64,000 bases of DNA from UBA1858 sp965227695 (GTDB lineage Bacteria > Pseudomonadota > Gammaproteobacteria > UBA4575). The DNA lies in NCBI GenBank assembly GCA_965227695.1, contig OZ245760.1, forward strand, positions 2,542,001-2,606,000, in the 5' to 3' direction. The position numbers and the translations under genes were made by a program. Under the pieces are notes generated by a model. It had not been told where the DNA came from. It saw only the letters and a list, made by a program, of their open reading frames with translations, and did not search any database. The first letter of the stretch is position 1, and every line of letters starts with the position of its first letter. Of the stretch, positions 25,074 through 34,182 are shown piece after piece.

Positions 25074-26741
25074 ATGTCTGAAGATAGCCAAACACTTTCT
25101 AACAATTTTATTCGCAATCGCGTTCGTGCAGATATGCAGGAAAGGTCATTTTCATTAATGACACGTTTCCCGCCAGAACCCAATGGCTATTTACATATTG
25201 GCCATGCAAAATCTATCTGTCTTAATTTTGGCATTGCACAGGAGTTTGATGGAAGATGTAACCTGAGGTTTGACGATACCAACCCGGAAAAAGAAAGCCA
25301 GGAGTACGTTGATGCCATAAAACGCGATGTCAGCTGGTTGGGTTACCAATGGAGTCATCTTTTTTTCGCCTCGGACTATTTTGAAGAATTATATCAATAC
25401 GCGTTAAAGCTCATTGAGCTGGGCAAAGCCTACGTTTGCCACCTGAATGCGGAACAGGTTAAAGAATACCGCGGCACGCTTACCGAAGCCGGCAAAGATA
25501 GCCCTTATCGTGATCGGTCCATCAGCGAAAACAAGGATCTTTTTCAACGCATGCGTGCCGGTGAGTTTAAAGAAGGCGAGTGTTTTTTACGCGCCAAGAT
25601 TGATATGGCCTCACCCAACATCAATATGCGCGATCCCGCATTGTATCGAATCAAGCACGCGCACCATCATCGTACCGCCAGTCAGTGGTGCATATATCCG
25701 ATGTATGATTACGCGCACTGTATCTCGGATGCCATGGAGGGTATTACGCATTCATTATGTACACTGGAGTTTGAGGATCACCGTCCTTTATATGACTGGA
25801 TACTCGACACCCTTGACACGCCCTGCCACCCGCAGCAAATAGAGTTTGCCCGTTTATCACTCGACTATACCGTCACCAGTAAGCGCAAACTACATCAACT
25901 GGTCAATGAGAAGCATGTACAGGGCTGGGATGATCCGCGCATGCCGACGATTGCCGGATTGCGCCGGCGAGGTTATCCAGCTGCCGCAATTCGGGATTTT
26001 TGCGAACGCATCGGAATCACCAAAAAAGACGCACAAATTGATGTCGGGGTGCTTGAAAACTGTGTGCGTGAAAGCCTGGATCATGATGCGCCACGGGCAA
26101 TGTGTGTGCTTGACCCGATTAAAGTCGTCATTGAGAACTATCCCGAAAATCAAAGCGAGCAGCTAGAAGCCTCCAATCACCCTAAACGGCCAGAACTTGG
26201 CACCCGGACTGTACCCTTTTCACGCGAAATTTATATAGAACGAGCGGACTTCATGGAATCACCACCAAAGAAGTTCTTCCGTCTGGCTCCAGGCCGTGAA
26301 GTACGCTTACGCTATGCTTATTACATCACCTGTACGGATCTCATTAAAAATGATGAAGGTCAGATTGTTGAAATCAGATGCACCTACGACCCACAGACAC
26401 GCGGGGGCAAATCACCTGATGGACGCAAGGTCAAAGGCACTATTCACTGGGTATGTGCAAATCAATGTGTGCCGGTCCAGATTAATTCATATGATCGATT
26501 ATTCAACATGCCGAATCCGGGGACCAGTGAAGATCTTACAGAAAGCCTTAACCCGCACTCACTGGAAGTACTGACTCACTGCTATGCAGAACCGGGCCTG
26601 GCAAGTGCGACAGCAGAGCAGCCTTACCAATTTGAACGTAGCGGTTATTATGTTCGAGACATTAACGACAGCCAGGAAGGATGTATGGTTTTCAATCGCA
26701 CAGTAACTTTAAGAGATACATGGGCCAAACTTAACCAGTGA
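25074..26741 (+). CDS. glnS: Glutaminyl-tRNA synthetase
   Basis: About 555 residues, the usual length. Class I signatures are PNGYLHIGHAKS near the N-terminus and the SKRKL form of KMSKS after LDYTVT. The catalytic core is followed by two beta-barrel anticodon-binding domains. It charges tRNA-Gln directly. I take the ATG at 25074; a TTG nine bases upstream is in frame. Confidence 0.96.
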   Translation: MSEDSQTLSNNFIRNRVRADMQERSFSLMTRFPPEPNGYLHIGHAKSICLNFGIAQEFDGRCNLRFDDTNPEKESQEYVDAIKRDVSWLGYQWSHLFFASDYFEELYQYALKLIELGKAYVCHLNAEQVKEYRGTLTEAGKDSPYRDRSISENKDLFQRMRAGEFKEGECFLRAKIDMASPNINMRDPALYRIKHAHHHRTASQWCIYPMYDYAHCISDAMEGITHSLCTLEFEDHRPLYDWILDTLDTPCHPQQIEFARLSLDYTVTSKRKLHQLVNEKHVQGWDDPRMPTIAGLRRRGYPAAAIRDFCERIGITKKDAQIDVGVLENCVRESLDHDAPRAMCVLDPIKVVIENYPENQSEQLEASNHPKRPELGTRTVPFSREIYIERADFMESPPKKFFRLAPGREVRLRYAYYITCTDLIKNDEGQIVEIRCTYDPQTRGGKSPDGRKVKGTIHWVCANQCVPVQINSYDRLFNMPNPGTSEDLTESLNPHSLEVLTHCYAEPGLASATAEQPYQFERSGYYVRDINDSQEGCMVFNRTVTLRDTWAKLNQ

Positions 26742-26920
26742 CCATATCCCTGCCGGACACATATTGTCCTCCGAAGCGCTACTGACGGCAGGTTCATTGA
26801 TGATAGACGCGACACACACTAGTAACTGCGTGTGTCCGAATCCAAAAATCAATATACGTTAATAATAAAGGAGCCTTAGCCAAGCCGCTCCTTCAATGCT
26901 TTGTCACCTCTGAGGCCATA

Positions 26921-26950
26921 AAAAAAGCCCGACAGTATTTGCCGGGCTTT
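26921..26950 (-). terminator. Rho-independent terminator of the sulfur operon
   Basis: AAAGCCCG (26924-26931) pairs with CGGGCTTT (26943-26950). On the minus strand the hairpin is followed by a T-run from the A6 at 26921-26926. It ends the leftward operon finishing with the DUF1641 gene. Confidence 0.85.
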
Positions 26951-26976
26951 AGCTGAATAGCTGCTATTAGCGGGCG

Positions 26977-27510
26977 CTAGACTTTTTTCATTTCCCTGAA
27001 CAATGTTGCAAAAAACTTTAGCGCATCCTGCACGTCCGGGTCACTCATGGTCTTGACCATCCCGGGGATACCGCCTTTTGCACTTGGTTCATGGCTGGCT
27101 TTTGCTGAAGCGGCCGCTTCACCAAATTCTACCAGCGTGTTCACAATATGTTCGCGTTCAAGCAGGTCAAGCAGGCGCATTAACCCTTCACTGCGCGCCA
27201 GCCGATCAGCGATACACATCAACTCACCTGCCGTTTCACCCAAACGTGAGACAATATCGTCGGTTAATGCATCACCCGCCGCTCCCATGACACGGGCCAG
27301 ATTAACCACCCGATCAAGATCGCCATTTTCAACCATACGACTGATCGCGGGCAACGCTTTATCAAGATTGCTATGATTAGCCTGGTCAAGCAGCGCCAGG
27401 CCGTCGCCTGCCACTTCAGCAAGCCGCCCGACGATATCGTCTGTGAGTGCATCTCCGGCACTTTCGACTAAACGTTCGGTTTCCTTACTAATATCTCCTA
27501 ATTGTCCCAT
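26977..27510 (-). CDS. DUF1641 family protein
   Basis: A 177-residue soluble helical protein of the DUF1641 family. It contains an internal duplication (AGDALTDDIVGRLAEVAG and AGDALTDDIVSRLGETAG, about 70 residues apart). DUF1641 genes often adjoin sulfide:quinone oxidoreductase-like or NADH dehydrogenase-like flavoproteins, as here, and may encode an accessory subunit. It starts 12 bases after the SQR-like stop. Confidence 0.8.
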   Translation of the reverse strand: MGQLGDISKETERLVESAGDALTDDIVGRLAEVAGDGLALLDQANHSNLDKALPAISRMVENGDLDRVVNLARVMGAAGDALTDDIVSRLGETAGELMCIADRLARSEGLMRLLDLLEREHIVNTLVEFGEAAASAKASHEPSAKGGIPGMVKTMSDPDVQDALKFFATLFREMKKV

Positions 27511-27522
27511 GATGCGCCTCCT

Positions 27523-28650
27523 TTAAAGCAAACCACGTGCACTGGCCCAGTACATTTTATTGTAGGCTGTTTTAAACATATGAATGCCTGCTGTAGGTGC
27601 TTTAGGATCAGGGGGATTCTGGTAATTAAACATGGCGTAAGTCGCCTTTCCATCACCGGCCTCAATAAAGCAGAATACCTTGCCGTCATAGTCACGTGTG
27701 GCCGTACCAATCGTGGCCAGCGATGCAATATTTTCCGCCAGTGCTTCGGCTTCAAAATGCGCAGTTGATCCCGCTTTACTAATTGGCAGGTTCGTGGTGT
27801 CGCCTAGCACATAAACATTCTCCCGACCTTCCATATTGAGTCGTTTACGATCAGTAGGAATAAACCCGCCCGCACCCAGGCCAGCATCTTCTATCACCTG
27901 CATGCCCTTATGTGCCGGCACCGTAACAAGCAGATCATATTCTGCCTCTGTGCCCTCTTCACTGATAACCGTGTTTGGTGTCACTTCTTTCATATTGAAC
28001 AGGGTTTCATAAGTGATTCCAAGCCGTTCGAATTCCGGCGTTGCCCACTTGGCCACCGGCTCCAGACTGTGGGTTCGGCCAATCGGATATGTGTAGTGCA
28101 GTTGCACCTTGTCCCAGATGTCACGCTGCTTGAAGTAATCCACTAGCATAAAGGTAATCTCCAGTGGCGCCATTGGACATTTGTGAGGAACCCCGACAGC
28201 GACAACCACCTTGCCACCTTCAAAGGCTTCAAGGCGTTTATACATCTTGACTGCGTCTGCCTCGGTATAAAACTGCTCGGCATGCTCTGCCAGACCCGGC
28301 GTTCCTTCCGCGTGAGTACGCGATCCGGTGGCAATCACAATAATGTCATAGTTATAAGTGGTTCCACTTTTGGCTTTCACATTATTGTTGTCAAGATTAA
28401 ATTCCACCACAGGATCAACTTTGAATTCGATACTCGGCTCAAGCAGGCTGACCTGGTCACGATACAGCTCCGAAGGATTCATCTTGCCTACTGCGACATA
28501 GAGCAATCCTGGCTGGTACATATGTTTATCTGACGCAGATAGCATAGTAATGCTAGCTTTGCCTGTTTTAAGCTCGTTTCGCATTCTACGTGCCAGATTA
28601 TTCGCTAAAATAGTGCCGCCCATTCCGCCACCGACAATTAAGATTTTCAT
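27523..28650 (-). CDS. Sulfide:quinone oxidoreductase-like flavoprotein
   Basis: A 375-residue member of the SQR/NDH-2 disulfide-reductase superfamily. An N-terminal FAD-binding GGGMGG (residues 7-12), ATGSR near 108 and a second FAD segment VYVLGDTTNLP are present. Cys158 in VPHKCPMAPLE and Cys327 in KVFCFIEAG match the two redox Cys conserved in SQRs; the third Cys of classical SQR is absent. SQRs oxidise sulfide to sulfane sulfur and reduce membrane quinone. The dsrE-like and tusA-like genes beside it support a sulfur role, but the exact SQR type is uncertain. Confidence 0.8.
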   Translation of the reverse strand: MKILIVGGGMGGTILANNLARRMRNELKTGKASITMLSASDKHMYQPGLLYVAVGKMNPSELYRDQVSLLEPSIEFKVDPVVEFNLDNNNVKAKSGTTYNYDIIVIATGSRTHAEGTPGLAEHAEQFYTEADAVKMYKRLEAFEGGKVVVAVGVPHKCPMAPLEITFMLVDYFKQRDIWDKVQLHYTYPIGRTHSLEPVAKWATPEFERLGITYETLFNMKEVTPNTVISEEGTEAEYDLLVTVPAHKGMQVIEDAGLGAGGFIPTDRKRLNMEGRENVYVLGDTTNLPISKAGSTAHFEAEALAENIASLATIGTATRDYDGKVFCFIEAGDGKATYAMFNYQNPPDPKAPTAGIHMFKTAYNKMYWASARGLL

Positions 28651-28709
28651 TGCAACCTCGCTTTGATATTAATCGTTAATAACTAATGCTATCCATGTAT
28701 TACTTAGTA

Positions 28710-28940
28710 TTACTTGGCTTTTTTAACTACGATACTCCAGACGCCGTCTTGCTCAGAAGTCTCAAGAACCTCGTGCCCGACTTTGTTGATCCATTCGGGA
28801 ATATCATTTGCCGACCCCTCGTCAGTCGACAACACCACCAGCTCATCACCAACTTCTGCCTGTTTCATATTTGCAATCAGCTCCATCAACGGACCCGGGC
28901 AAAATGTGTTTTTTGCGTCTACAATTTTACGCTCTGCCAT
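28710..28940 (-). CDS. TusA-family sulfurtransferase
   Basis: A 76-residue TusA/SirA-like protein with the active Cys14 in the CPGP motif (TFCPGPLMEL), which carries persulfide sulfur. It lies between the DsrE-like and SQR-like genes on the same strand, suggesting it moves sulfane sulfur produced by the flavoprotein. Confidence 0.9.
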   Translation of the reverse strand: MAERKIVDAKNTFCPGPLMELIANMKQAEVGDELVVLSTDEGSANDIPEWINKVGHEVLETSEQDGVWSIVVKKAK

Positions 28941-28959
28941 TGTCTATCTCCTTAAACAA

Positions 28960-29349
28960 TTAAAATGTCCATACCTGACCTTCAGATGCATCGCCTAAAA
29001 ACTTGGTTAACCCTAAAGGTTCTGAAACAAAGTCCTCCAGCTTATCCTGGCTCAAACCAAGAATGTCTACCGCCATTGAACAGGGAAAGATTTTTGCATC
29101 ACCAAGGTCGACGGCTGACTGGAATAATTCCATAAAACCGGGTGCGTTCTTCTCCACGAGAAGTGTACCCATCGGCCCATCATGTTCCGGCTTTTGCTCA
29201 TTTCCCTTAATAAAAAACTGTAATGCGTTCATTGATAGAAACACGGTCACTTCACTACCACTCACCGCTCCTACGGATGCCACCATGGCCGCCATTTGCA
29301 ATTGTTCGCGCTTTCCGGAGATAAGCATAATACTGATTCTGTCTGACAT
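28960..29349 (-). CDS. DsrE-family protein
   Basis: About 129 residues from the ATG at 29349 (MSDRISIMLISG). The DsrE/DsrF-like fold shows in VASVGAVSGSEVTVFLSMNA and the conserved Cys segment KIFPCSMAVDILGL, which resembles the persulfide-carrying Cys of DsrE2-type proteins. It is the first gene of the four-gene operon and probably exchanges sulfur with the TusA-like protein. Confidence 0.85.
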   Translation of the reverse strand: MSDRISIMLISGKREQLQMAAMVASVGAVSGSEVTVFLSMNALQFFIKGNEQKPEHDGPMGTLLVEKNAPGFMELFQSAVDLGDAKIFPCSMAVDILGLSQDKLEDFVSEPLGLTKFLGDASEGQVWTF

Positions 29350-29468
29350 GAGGTCCTTTCCTGTTATCAAAAGTATTTAAAGATTTATTCTTGGGCTGTC
29401 TATTTGTGACAGCGACCAGAATGAAAAATTCTTTCCACTTACGTGGATATATTGACGAAATATGGACA

Positions 29469-29481
29469 ACCACCAGGTGGT
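29469..29481. promoter_or_regulatory. Palindrome upstream of the sulfur operon
   Basis: ACCACC-A-GGTGGT is a perfect dyad about 120 bp upstream of the dsrE-like start, in the 190-bp gap before the zinc-finger gene. It could be an operator; no regulator gene adjoins it. Confidence 0.3.
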
Positions 29482-29564
29482 CGCGAATCACGTTGTGTTA
29501 ATTAACATCCACTGCAATCACACTTTTTTGTCATATATAAAATTTAATTATCAATTAAATTTTT

Positions 29565-29762
29565 TTATTCGCTGCATGTCCGTTTGAATTCGCGGCCACA
29601 ATAGTAGCATTTAACAACGTCGCGATCAGAAAAAGTGAGGTAAACGGCCGGATGGCCCAATGCATCGTGGTTCCCCCGGCAACATACCGTAGCGTCCTGC
29701 GCACGGACCTTGACCGACCGGGCAGAAGCAGGAGGATTTGATTGTGATGGATTTTCAGTCAA
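29565..29762 (-). CDS. CHCC-type zinc-finger protein
   Basis: A 65-residue protein with the zf-CHCC pattern: His in ALGHPAVYL and a CYYCGREF pair near the C-terminus, with Cys in TVCCRGN upstream. The family is related to the NDUFS6 zinc-binding subunit of complex I. It is isolated, divergent from the YceI operon. Confidence 0.8.
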   Translation of the reverse strand: MTENPSQSNPPASARSVKVRAQDATVCCRGNHDALGHPAVYLTFSDRDVVKCYYCGREFKRTCSE

Positions 29763-29923
29763 TTAGCACCACCAGGTTATTCATACCAATATAATCACAG
29801 GCAGGTATAGTTACGTATTATGGATACATGAGTCAACGGGCGTTTCGACTTTTACGCCGGCTTAGTATTTATTTATAGTGATAGTACACTCCAATTGTTA
29901 AGTTGACAGCACAAGGATTTAAG

Positions 29924-30502
29924 ATGAAAACAGCAGGCAAGCGGCTATTGACGGCTTTTATTTTGACGACTACCTCAACCCTGGCCCAGGCGGATGACTA
30001 TATTCTGGAGCCTGTCCATACCCAGATTCTGTTCTTCTGTGATCACCTGGGTTTTTCCAAATCTCAGGGTGAGTTTCTTGATTTTGCCGGGACATTTTCA
30101 TATGACCCGGAAAAACCTGAAACCTCTTCCGCAGAAGTGACAATCAATACCGCAAGTATTGATATGGATGACCAAAAATGGAACGATCACATGAAAAATC
30201 AGGACTTTTTCGATGTCGAGCAGTTCCCTACCATGACCTTCCGGAGTCACCGTGTCGAAGTGTTATCTGCAGGGACAATGAACTTACACGGCGAGCTGAC
30301 AATGCTCGATCAGACTCACCCGGTCGTTTTGGAAGTCACTCATAACAAATCCGGAGTGCACCCGTTCTCCGGGCAATATATCGCCGGTTTTTCCGCACAT
30401 ACGACAATTCTTCGCTCCCAATATGGCATGACCTATGGTCTGCCTGCACTGGGCGATGAAGTTGAAATTCGCCTGGAAATTGAAGGTATAAAAGTCGAAT
30501 AA
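29924..30502 (+). CDS. YceI-family periplasmic lipid-binding protein (first copy)
   Basis: About 192 residues with a signal peptide ending in AQA-DDY. The lipocalin-like YceI fold is marked by DYILEPVHTQILFFCDHLGF, DMDDQKWNDHMK, FFDVEQFPTMTFRS and the C-terminal EVEIRLEIEG strand. YceI proteins bind isoprenoid quinone-like lipids in the periplasm. The stop coincides with the b561 start region (one-base overlap), so the three genes 29924-31607 form one operon. Confidence 0.9.
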   Translation: MKTAGKRLLTAFILTTTSTLAQADDYILEPVHTQILFFCDHLGFSKSQGEFLDFAGTFSYDPEKPETSSAEVTINTASIDMDDQKWNDHMKNQDFFDVEQFPTMTFRSHRVEVLSAGTMNLHGELTMLDQTHPVVLEVTHNKSGVHPFSGQYIAGFSAHTTILRSQYGMTYGLPALGDEVEIRLEIEGIKVE

Positions 30503-31038
30503 TGCGATGGGGTAACAGCGCCACTCACTGGGGGCTTGTCAGCCGATTACTGCACTGGTTCACAGCGATCGCCGTTTTTTTTATGTTTGCCGTGGGCATT
30601 ACCATGATAAACATGCGCCTGTCTCCGATGAAGCTCGAAATGTTTATCGTGCACAAATCGACGGGCATGCTGATACTGGTAGTCGTATTGTTGCGCATTC
30701 TCTGGCGATTGATGAACCCCGCACCGCGTCCATCAAGACACCTGAGTCAATTTCAAAGAAGAGTGGCTGGCACAGGTCAGTGGTTGATGTACTGTTTGCT
30801 TGTCGCCATACCTGTTAGCGGCTGGGTTATTAATTCCGCCGCTAATTTTCCATTACGCTGGTTTGGACTGTTTGAAATTCCACCTATCACAGGGCCGAGT
30901 ATAGAGATAGAAGACATGGCAAAAACGACGCATCTCGTCCTGATTTGCTGCCTTGCAGCCATTGTGCTGATACATATTGGGGCTGCACTTCACCACCACT
31001 GGATAAAACGTAACGACATACTAAAACGGATGTTGTAG
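30502..31038 (+). CDS. Cytochrome b561 family protein
   Basis: A 178-residue inner-membrane protein with four helices. The di-haem His ligands are likely in SRLLHWFTA, FIVHKSTGM, TTHLVLICC and LIHIGAALHHHW. Bacterial b561 proteins transfer electrons between quinol and periplasmic acceptors such as superoxide. It sits between two YceI genes, an arrangement seen in many proteobacteria. Confidence 0.9.
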   Translation: MRWGNSATHWGLVSRLLHWFTAIAVFFMFAVGITMINMRLSPMKLEMFIVHKSTGMLILVVVLLRILWRLMNPAPRPSRHLSQFQRRVAGTGQWLMYCLLVAIPVSGWVINSAANFPLRWFGLFEIPPITGPSIEIEDMAKTTHLVLICCLAAIVLIHIGAALHHHWIKRNDILKRML

Positions 31039-31040
31039 GA

Positions 31041-31607
31041 ATGCACAGATTACGGGTGGCTTTTATATTGTTTTGCATAATTCCTCTTGCCGGCGCGCAA
31101 GAGTGGCGAGCCGTACCCGATAAAAGTACGATCAAGTTTGTGGCCAGTTACGATGATTCATCATTTGAAGGTCACTTTCAGCGTTTTTCCTCACGCTTCT
31201 TATTTGACGAAAACATGCCATCTGATAGCCGCTTGAGCAGTACTATTGATGTGACTTCTGTTAACACACGCAGCCGTGATCGTGATGAGGCGCTGGCGGA
31301 ACAGGAATGGTTTTATTTTCGCAAATTTCCCGAGGCGACTTTCACAAGCCAGTCAATTATTAAGCTGGATGAAAATTTACTTCAGGTCAAAGGCCTGCTA
31401 ACCATACGCGACCAGCAGAATGAGATCACATTCCCCATGCAGTGGACATCTGCAGGTGAACACTACAGGGTTGCAAAAGCGCATATCCCGCTTGACCGGC
31501 GTGATTATCAGATTGGAACGGGAGAATGGCTCAAAGACAATACGATCGGTTTTGATGTCGAGGTAATTTTTTCATTAACTTACCAGGCATCGGATAAAAA
31601 TCCCTAG
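31041..31607 (+). CDS. YceI-family periplasmic protein (second copy)
   Basis: A 188-residue paralogue of the first YceI protein: signal peptide ending AGA-QEW, then DKSTIKFVASYDDSSFEGHF, RDRDEALAEQEWFYFRKFPEA and a final beta strand EVIFSLTY. It shares stop-codon bases with the convergent gene (CTAG). Confidence 0.88.
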   Translation: MHRLRVAFILFCIIPLAGAQEWRAVPDKSTIKFVASYDDSSFEGHFQRFSSRFLFDENMPSDSRLSSTIDVTSVNTRSRDRDEALAEQEWFYFRKFPEATFTSQSIIKLDENLLQVKGLLTIRDQQNEITFPMQWTSAGEHYRVAKAHIPLDRRDYQIGTGEWLKDNTIGFDVEVIFSLTYQASDKNP

Positions 31608-32242
31608 CTATTGCCGTCCAGGTTCAGGATGTGCTGAGCATGTTCAATCCAGCCAGATAATTTAGCCTCATCCGGCAATATTGTCAGAATTTTTTCTCGT
31701 GCATTATTTCTTTCCAGTTTTTCTCCCAGACGTGTCGGTTTTTGTGCGGCCAGATCCTCGAGTGAATAGATCTCTGTCGCTTCCAGTAACACTGCATCAT
31801 CTGCTTCTATGTTGGCCACACGGAGTAATTCTGAAATCGACACCCATCTTTGAATGACAAAATCTTCCACGCCGATTTTTGCAGCAAGATCGTAGACAGC
31901 CTGTTCACTATCACACGCTTTCCACATGTCTTTGGTTGTATGGATATTGTTTTCTGCCAACTTCATCAACGTTGATGCTTCGATGTCTTTGATCACCTCA
32001 AGCGGATACTCATCTTGCCAGTCTTCCGCACCGCCGCTGGCCGGAATTAATTCGAGCTGCTCGACCCTATTCGTGAGTGCCTGATTCTCCTGACGCAGTG
32101 CGGCAATTTCGCGCTCATGGCGGGCGAGATATTCATTCTGCTTCAGATTGGCACGAATCCCTCGGACCACCCAGCCATAAATGACACCTATGACAAACAC
32201 CGCCAACAGGTAGATGGATATTTCTTGGATTAAATAATTCAT
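31604..32242 (-). CDS. Membrane-anchored coiled-coil protein with helix-hairpin-helix (DUF4332-like) domain
   Basis: A 212-residue protein: one membrane helix (residues 8-27), a coiled coil (residues 35-65, REIAALRQENQALTNRVEQL), then repeated helix-hairpin-helix units (IEASTLMKLAENNIHTTKDM; EDFVIQRWVSISELLRV; LLEATEIYSLEDLA) as in DUF4332. The function is unknown. Its 3' end overlaps the second YceI gene by four bases. Confidence 0.65.
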   Translation of the reverse strand: MNYLIQEISIYLLAVFVIGVIYGWVVRGIRANLKQNEYLARHEREIAALRQENQALTNRVEQLELIPASGGAEDWQDEYPLEVIKDIEASTLMKLAENNIHTTKDMWKACDSEQAVYDLAAKIGVEDFVIQRWVSISELLRVANIEADDAVLLEATEIYSLEDLAAQKPTRLGEKLERNNAREKILTILPDEAKLSGWIEHAQHILNLDGNS

Positions 32243-32432
32243 ATTCTGGTTATCTGATTTTTACTGTATGCCTGACTTGACAATTCTGTCATGGATATAT
32301 TTCGGACCAGGTACTATGGTGATCGAAGTGAGCACGCACGATGGCTACCGATCCCTGGCATGGACTGCCAGCTAACAAATTTTTTCGCTTTGCATAAATC
32401 CAATCACAATGGCTGTGACTGCGATTGAACGT

Positions 32433-32900
32433 CTATAGCTTGGTAGGATTTGGCGCATCCCCGTATACCTGTTCCGGATCAAACACCTTATCCTGTTCAT
32501 GATATTTCAGTGTAAGCGGCGCGTTATCCTGTGGCTTGCCGATGGGTATTGACCGGTAAAAACATGAACGGTAGCCGACATGACAGCTGGCACCCCCGGC
32601 AACATCCACTCGGAGCCAAACGGTATCCTGATCATCGTCAATGCGCATCTCGACCACTTTTTGTACCAGCCCACTGGTAGCACCTTTATGCCATAAACAT
32701 TGGCGAGAGCGACTCCAGTAATGCGCTTCGCCGGTTTCAATGGTTTTGGTAAATGCCTCTTTATTCATATACCCCATCATCAGCAGTTCACCTGAAGCCA
32801 TATCCGTGGTGACCACGGGGATCAGTCCATTGTCATCAAATTTTGGGGCAAGCACATTACCTTCTTCAACTTGCTCAATACTGTCACGGGTTGCAAACAT
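32433..32900 (-). CDS. hisI: Phosphoribosyl-AMP cyclohydrolase
   Basis: A 155-residue monofunctional HisI, third step of histidine synthesis. Key motifs are MMGYMNKEAF, HYWSRSRQCLWHKGATSG and the zinc/Mg site DDDQDTVWLRVD, followed by CHVGYRSCF. It lacks the HisE pyrophosphohydrolase half and lies outside any his operon here. Confidence 0.93.
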   Translation of the reverse strand: MFATRDSIEQVEEGNVLAPKFDDNGLIPVVTTDMASGELLMMGYMNKEAFTKTIETGEAHYWSRSRQCLWHKGATSGLVQKVVEMRIDDDQDTVWLRVDVAGGASCHVGYRSCFYRSIPIGKPQDNAPLTLKYHEQDKVFDPEQVYGDAPNPTKL

Positions 32901-32980
32901 ATGGTTACACTTCTACTCACTTATCAAACAGGTTGCGCAGTATAACACCGCAGATTCAAGATGCCATCTATCGGCCACGC

Positions 32981-34033
32981 TTAACAATCGACCGCTAATA
33001 GTGTCACCAGCAACCGGTTGATCGCTGCAAAATCCTCCTCAAGCAGCCCCAGCATGGCAAAATGCCCCATCAGGGACGGAATCACTTTTAATTCACTATT
33101 CGGGATGTGCTGCTGTTCATGCGCCATATCAGAAACCGGAACAAACATATCCCGTTCAAAGGCAATCATATAGGTTTGGGCCGTGATGCGTTCGAGCGCC
33201 CGTTCCAGATTATTGCCGGTATGTCTGCTGACATCACCTTCCTGCCATTTTCTGGCCATTGCCAACAGTGCATTGGGGTCCATCGGTGCGAACCATGTTT
33301 CCCAGAATTTTTCAATGAAGGCCGGTTTTGAATCATAGCCCAGTCGATGCCATACTTCCTGTTTATAAAAATCCGGGCACACCCCCATTAGTGCAAACAC
33401 ATGTGCCAGACGTTTCAAACCTTCTGTGCAATCATGTGCCGAACTGTAATTACCATGATTAAAGGCCGGGTCAGAAGTCAGGGCCTCACAAAAAACATCA
33501 ACATATAACGCATTATGCGGTGTGCAACGCGCCGTTCCCGCAATGGGTGCCGCACGCTTCACCATTTGTGGATAACGCACCGCCCACTCCAGTGTTTGCT
33601 GTGCACCCATCGACCAGCCGGTAACAAGCTGTAATTCAGTCAGTCCAAACTTTTCCGTCAGCAATCGATGCTGTGCCATCACATCATCGGCAATAGACAA
33701 GGCGGGAAAATTCTGCATGGCCTGCTCACCTTCGGCATTATGCGGAGAAGTTGACAGGCCGTTGGCTAATTGATTGGGCAGGATAATGCAATATTTCTCG
33801 GGATCCAGTGCCATGCCCGCACCAATATAACCAGCCATATTTCTGGAAGTTCCAGAAAACATGATGGTAAACAGAATCGCATTATCTTTTTGCGCGTTGA
33901 GCTGACCGTGAACACTGTATGCAAGCTGGGCGTTTTTCAGAATCTGGCCTGAGGCGAGTTCGAAATCACCCAAGTCAAACATATCATATGGACCATGATT
34001 TTCCTGCGTATAGTATTCATTAAACAGCATCAT
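32981..34033 (-). CDS. MetX-like alpha/beta hydrolase
   Basis: About 350 residues from the ATG at 34033, preceded by AAGGAG. The alpha/beta-hydrolase fold of the homoserine O-acetyltransferase family shows in the Ser nucleophile elbow GWSMGAQQTLEWAVRYP, the Asp in AFERDMFVPVSD and the catalytic His in MGHFAML. The nucleophile elbow differs from MetX proper (GGSMGG), and no methionine gene is nearby, so the acyl acceptor is unknown. The product is probably cytoplasmic. Confidence 0.75.
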   Translation of the reverse strand: MMLFNEYYTQENHGPYDMFDLGDFELASGQILKNAQLAYSVHGQLNAQKDNAILFTIMFSGTSRNMAGYIGAGMALDPEKYCIILPNQLANGLSTSPHNAEGEQAMQNFPALSIADDVMAQHRLLTEKFGLTELQLVTGWSMGAQQTLEWAVRYPQMVKRAAPIAGTARCTPHNALYVDVFCEALTSDPAFNHGNYSSAHDCTEGLKRLAHVFALMGVCPDFYKQEVWHRLGYDSKPAFIEKFWETWFAPMDPNALLAMARKWQEGDVSRHTGNNLERALERITAQTYMIAFERDMFVPVSDMAHEQQHIPNSELKVIPSLMGHFAMLGLLEEDFAAINRLLVTLLAVDC

Positions 34034-34182
34034 TTCTCCTTCAAACAATGTGCGCCGTCTAAAGTATTTATGGTGCTGTTCAGTCAGGCCATACGATCAA
34101 TCGCACGGATTGATACACATTTCTGTAATGTTTACTTCCGCCGGCATCACTGCGCACACCGGCACATGAAAAGTGATGACAA

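Noticed and set aside
26811..26893. Possible glnS terminators (GACACAC/GTGTGTC and AAGGAGC/GCTCCTT stems).
   Set aside because: Neither stem is followed by a T-run; they may be chance or weak structures.
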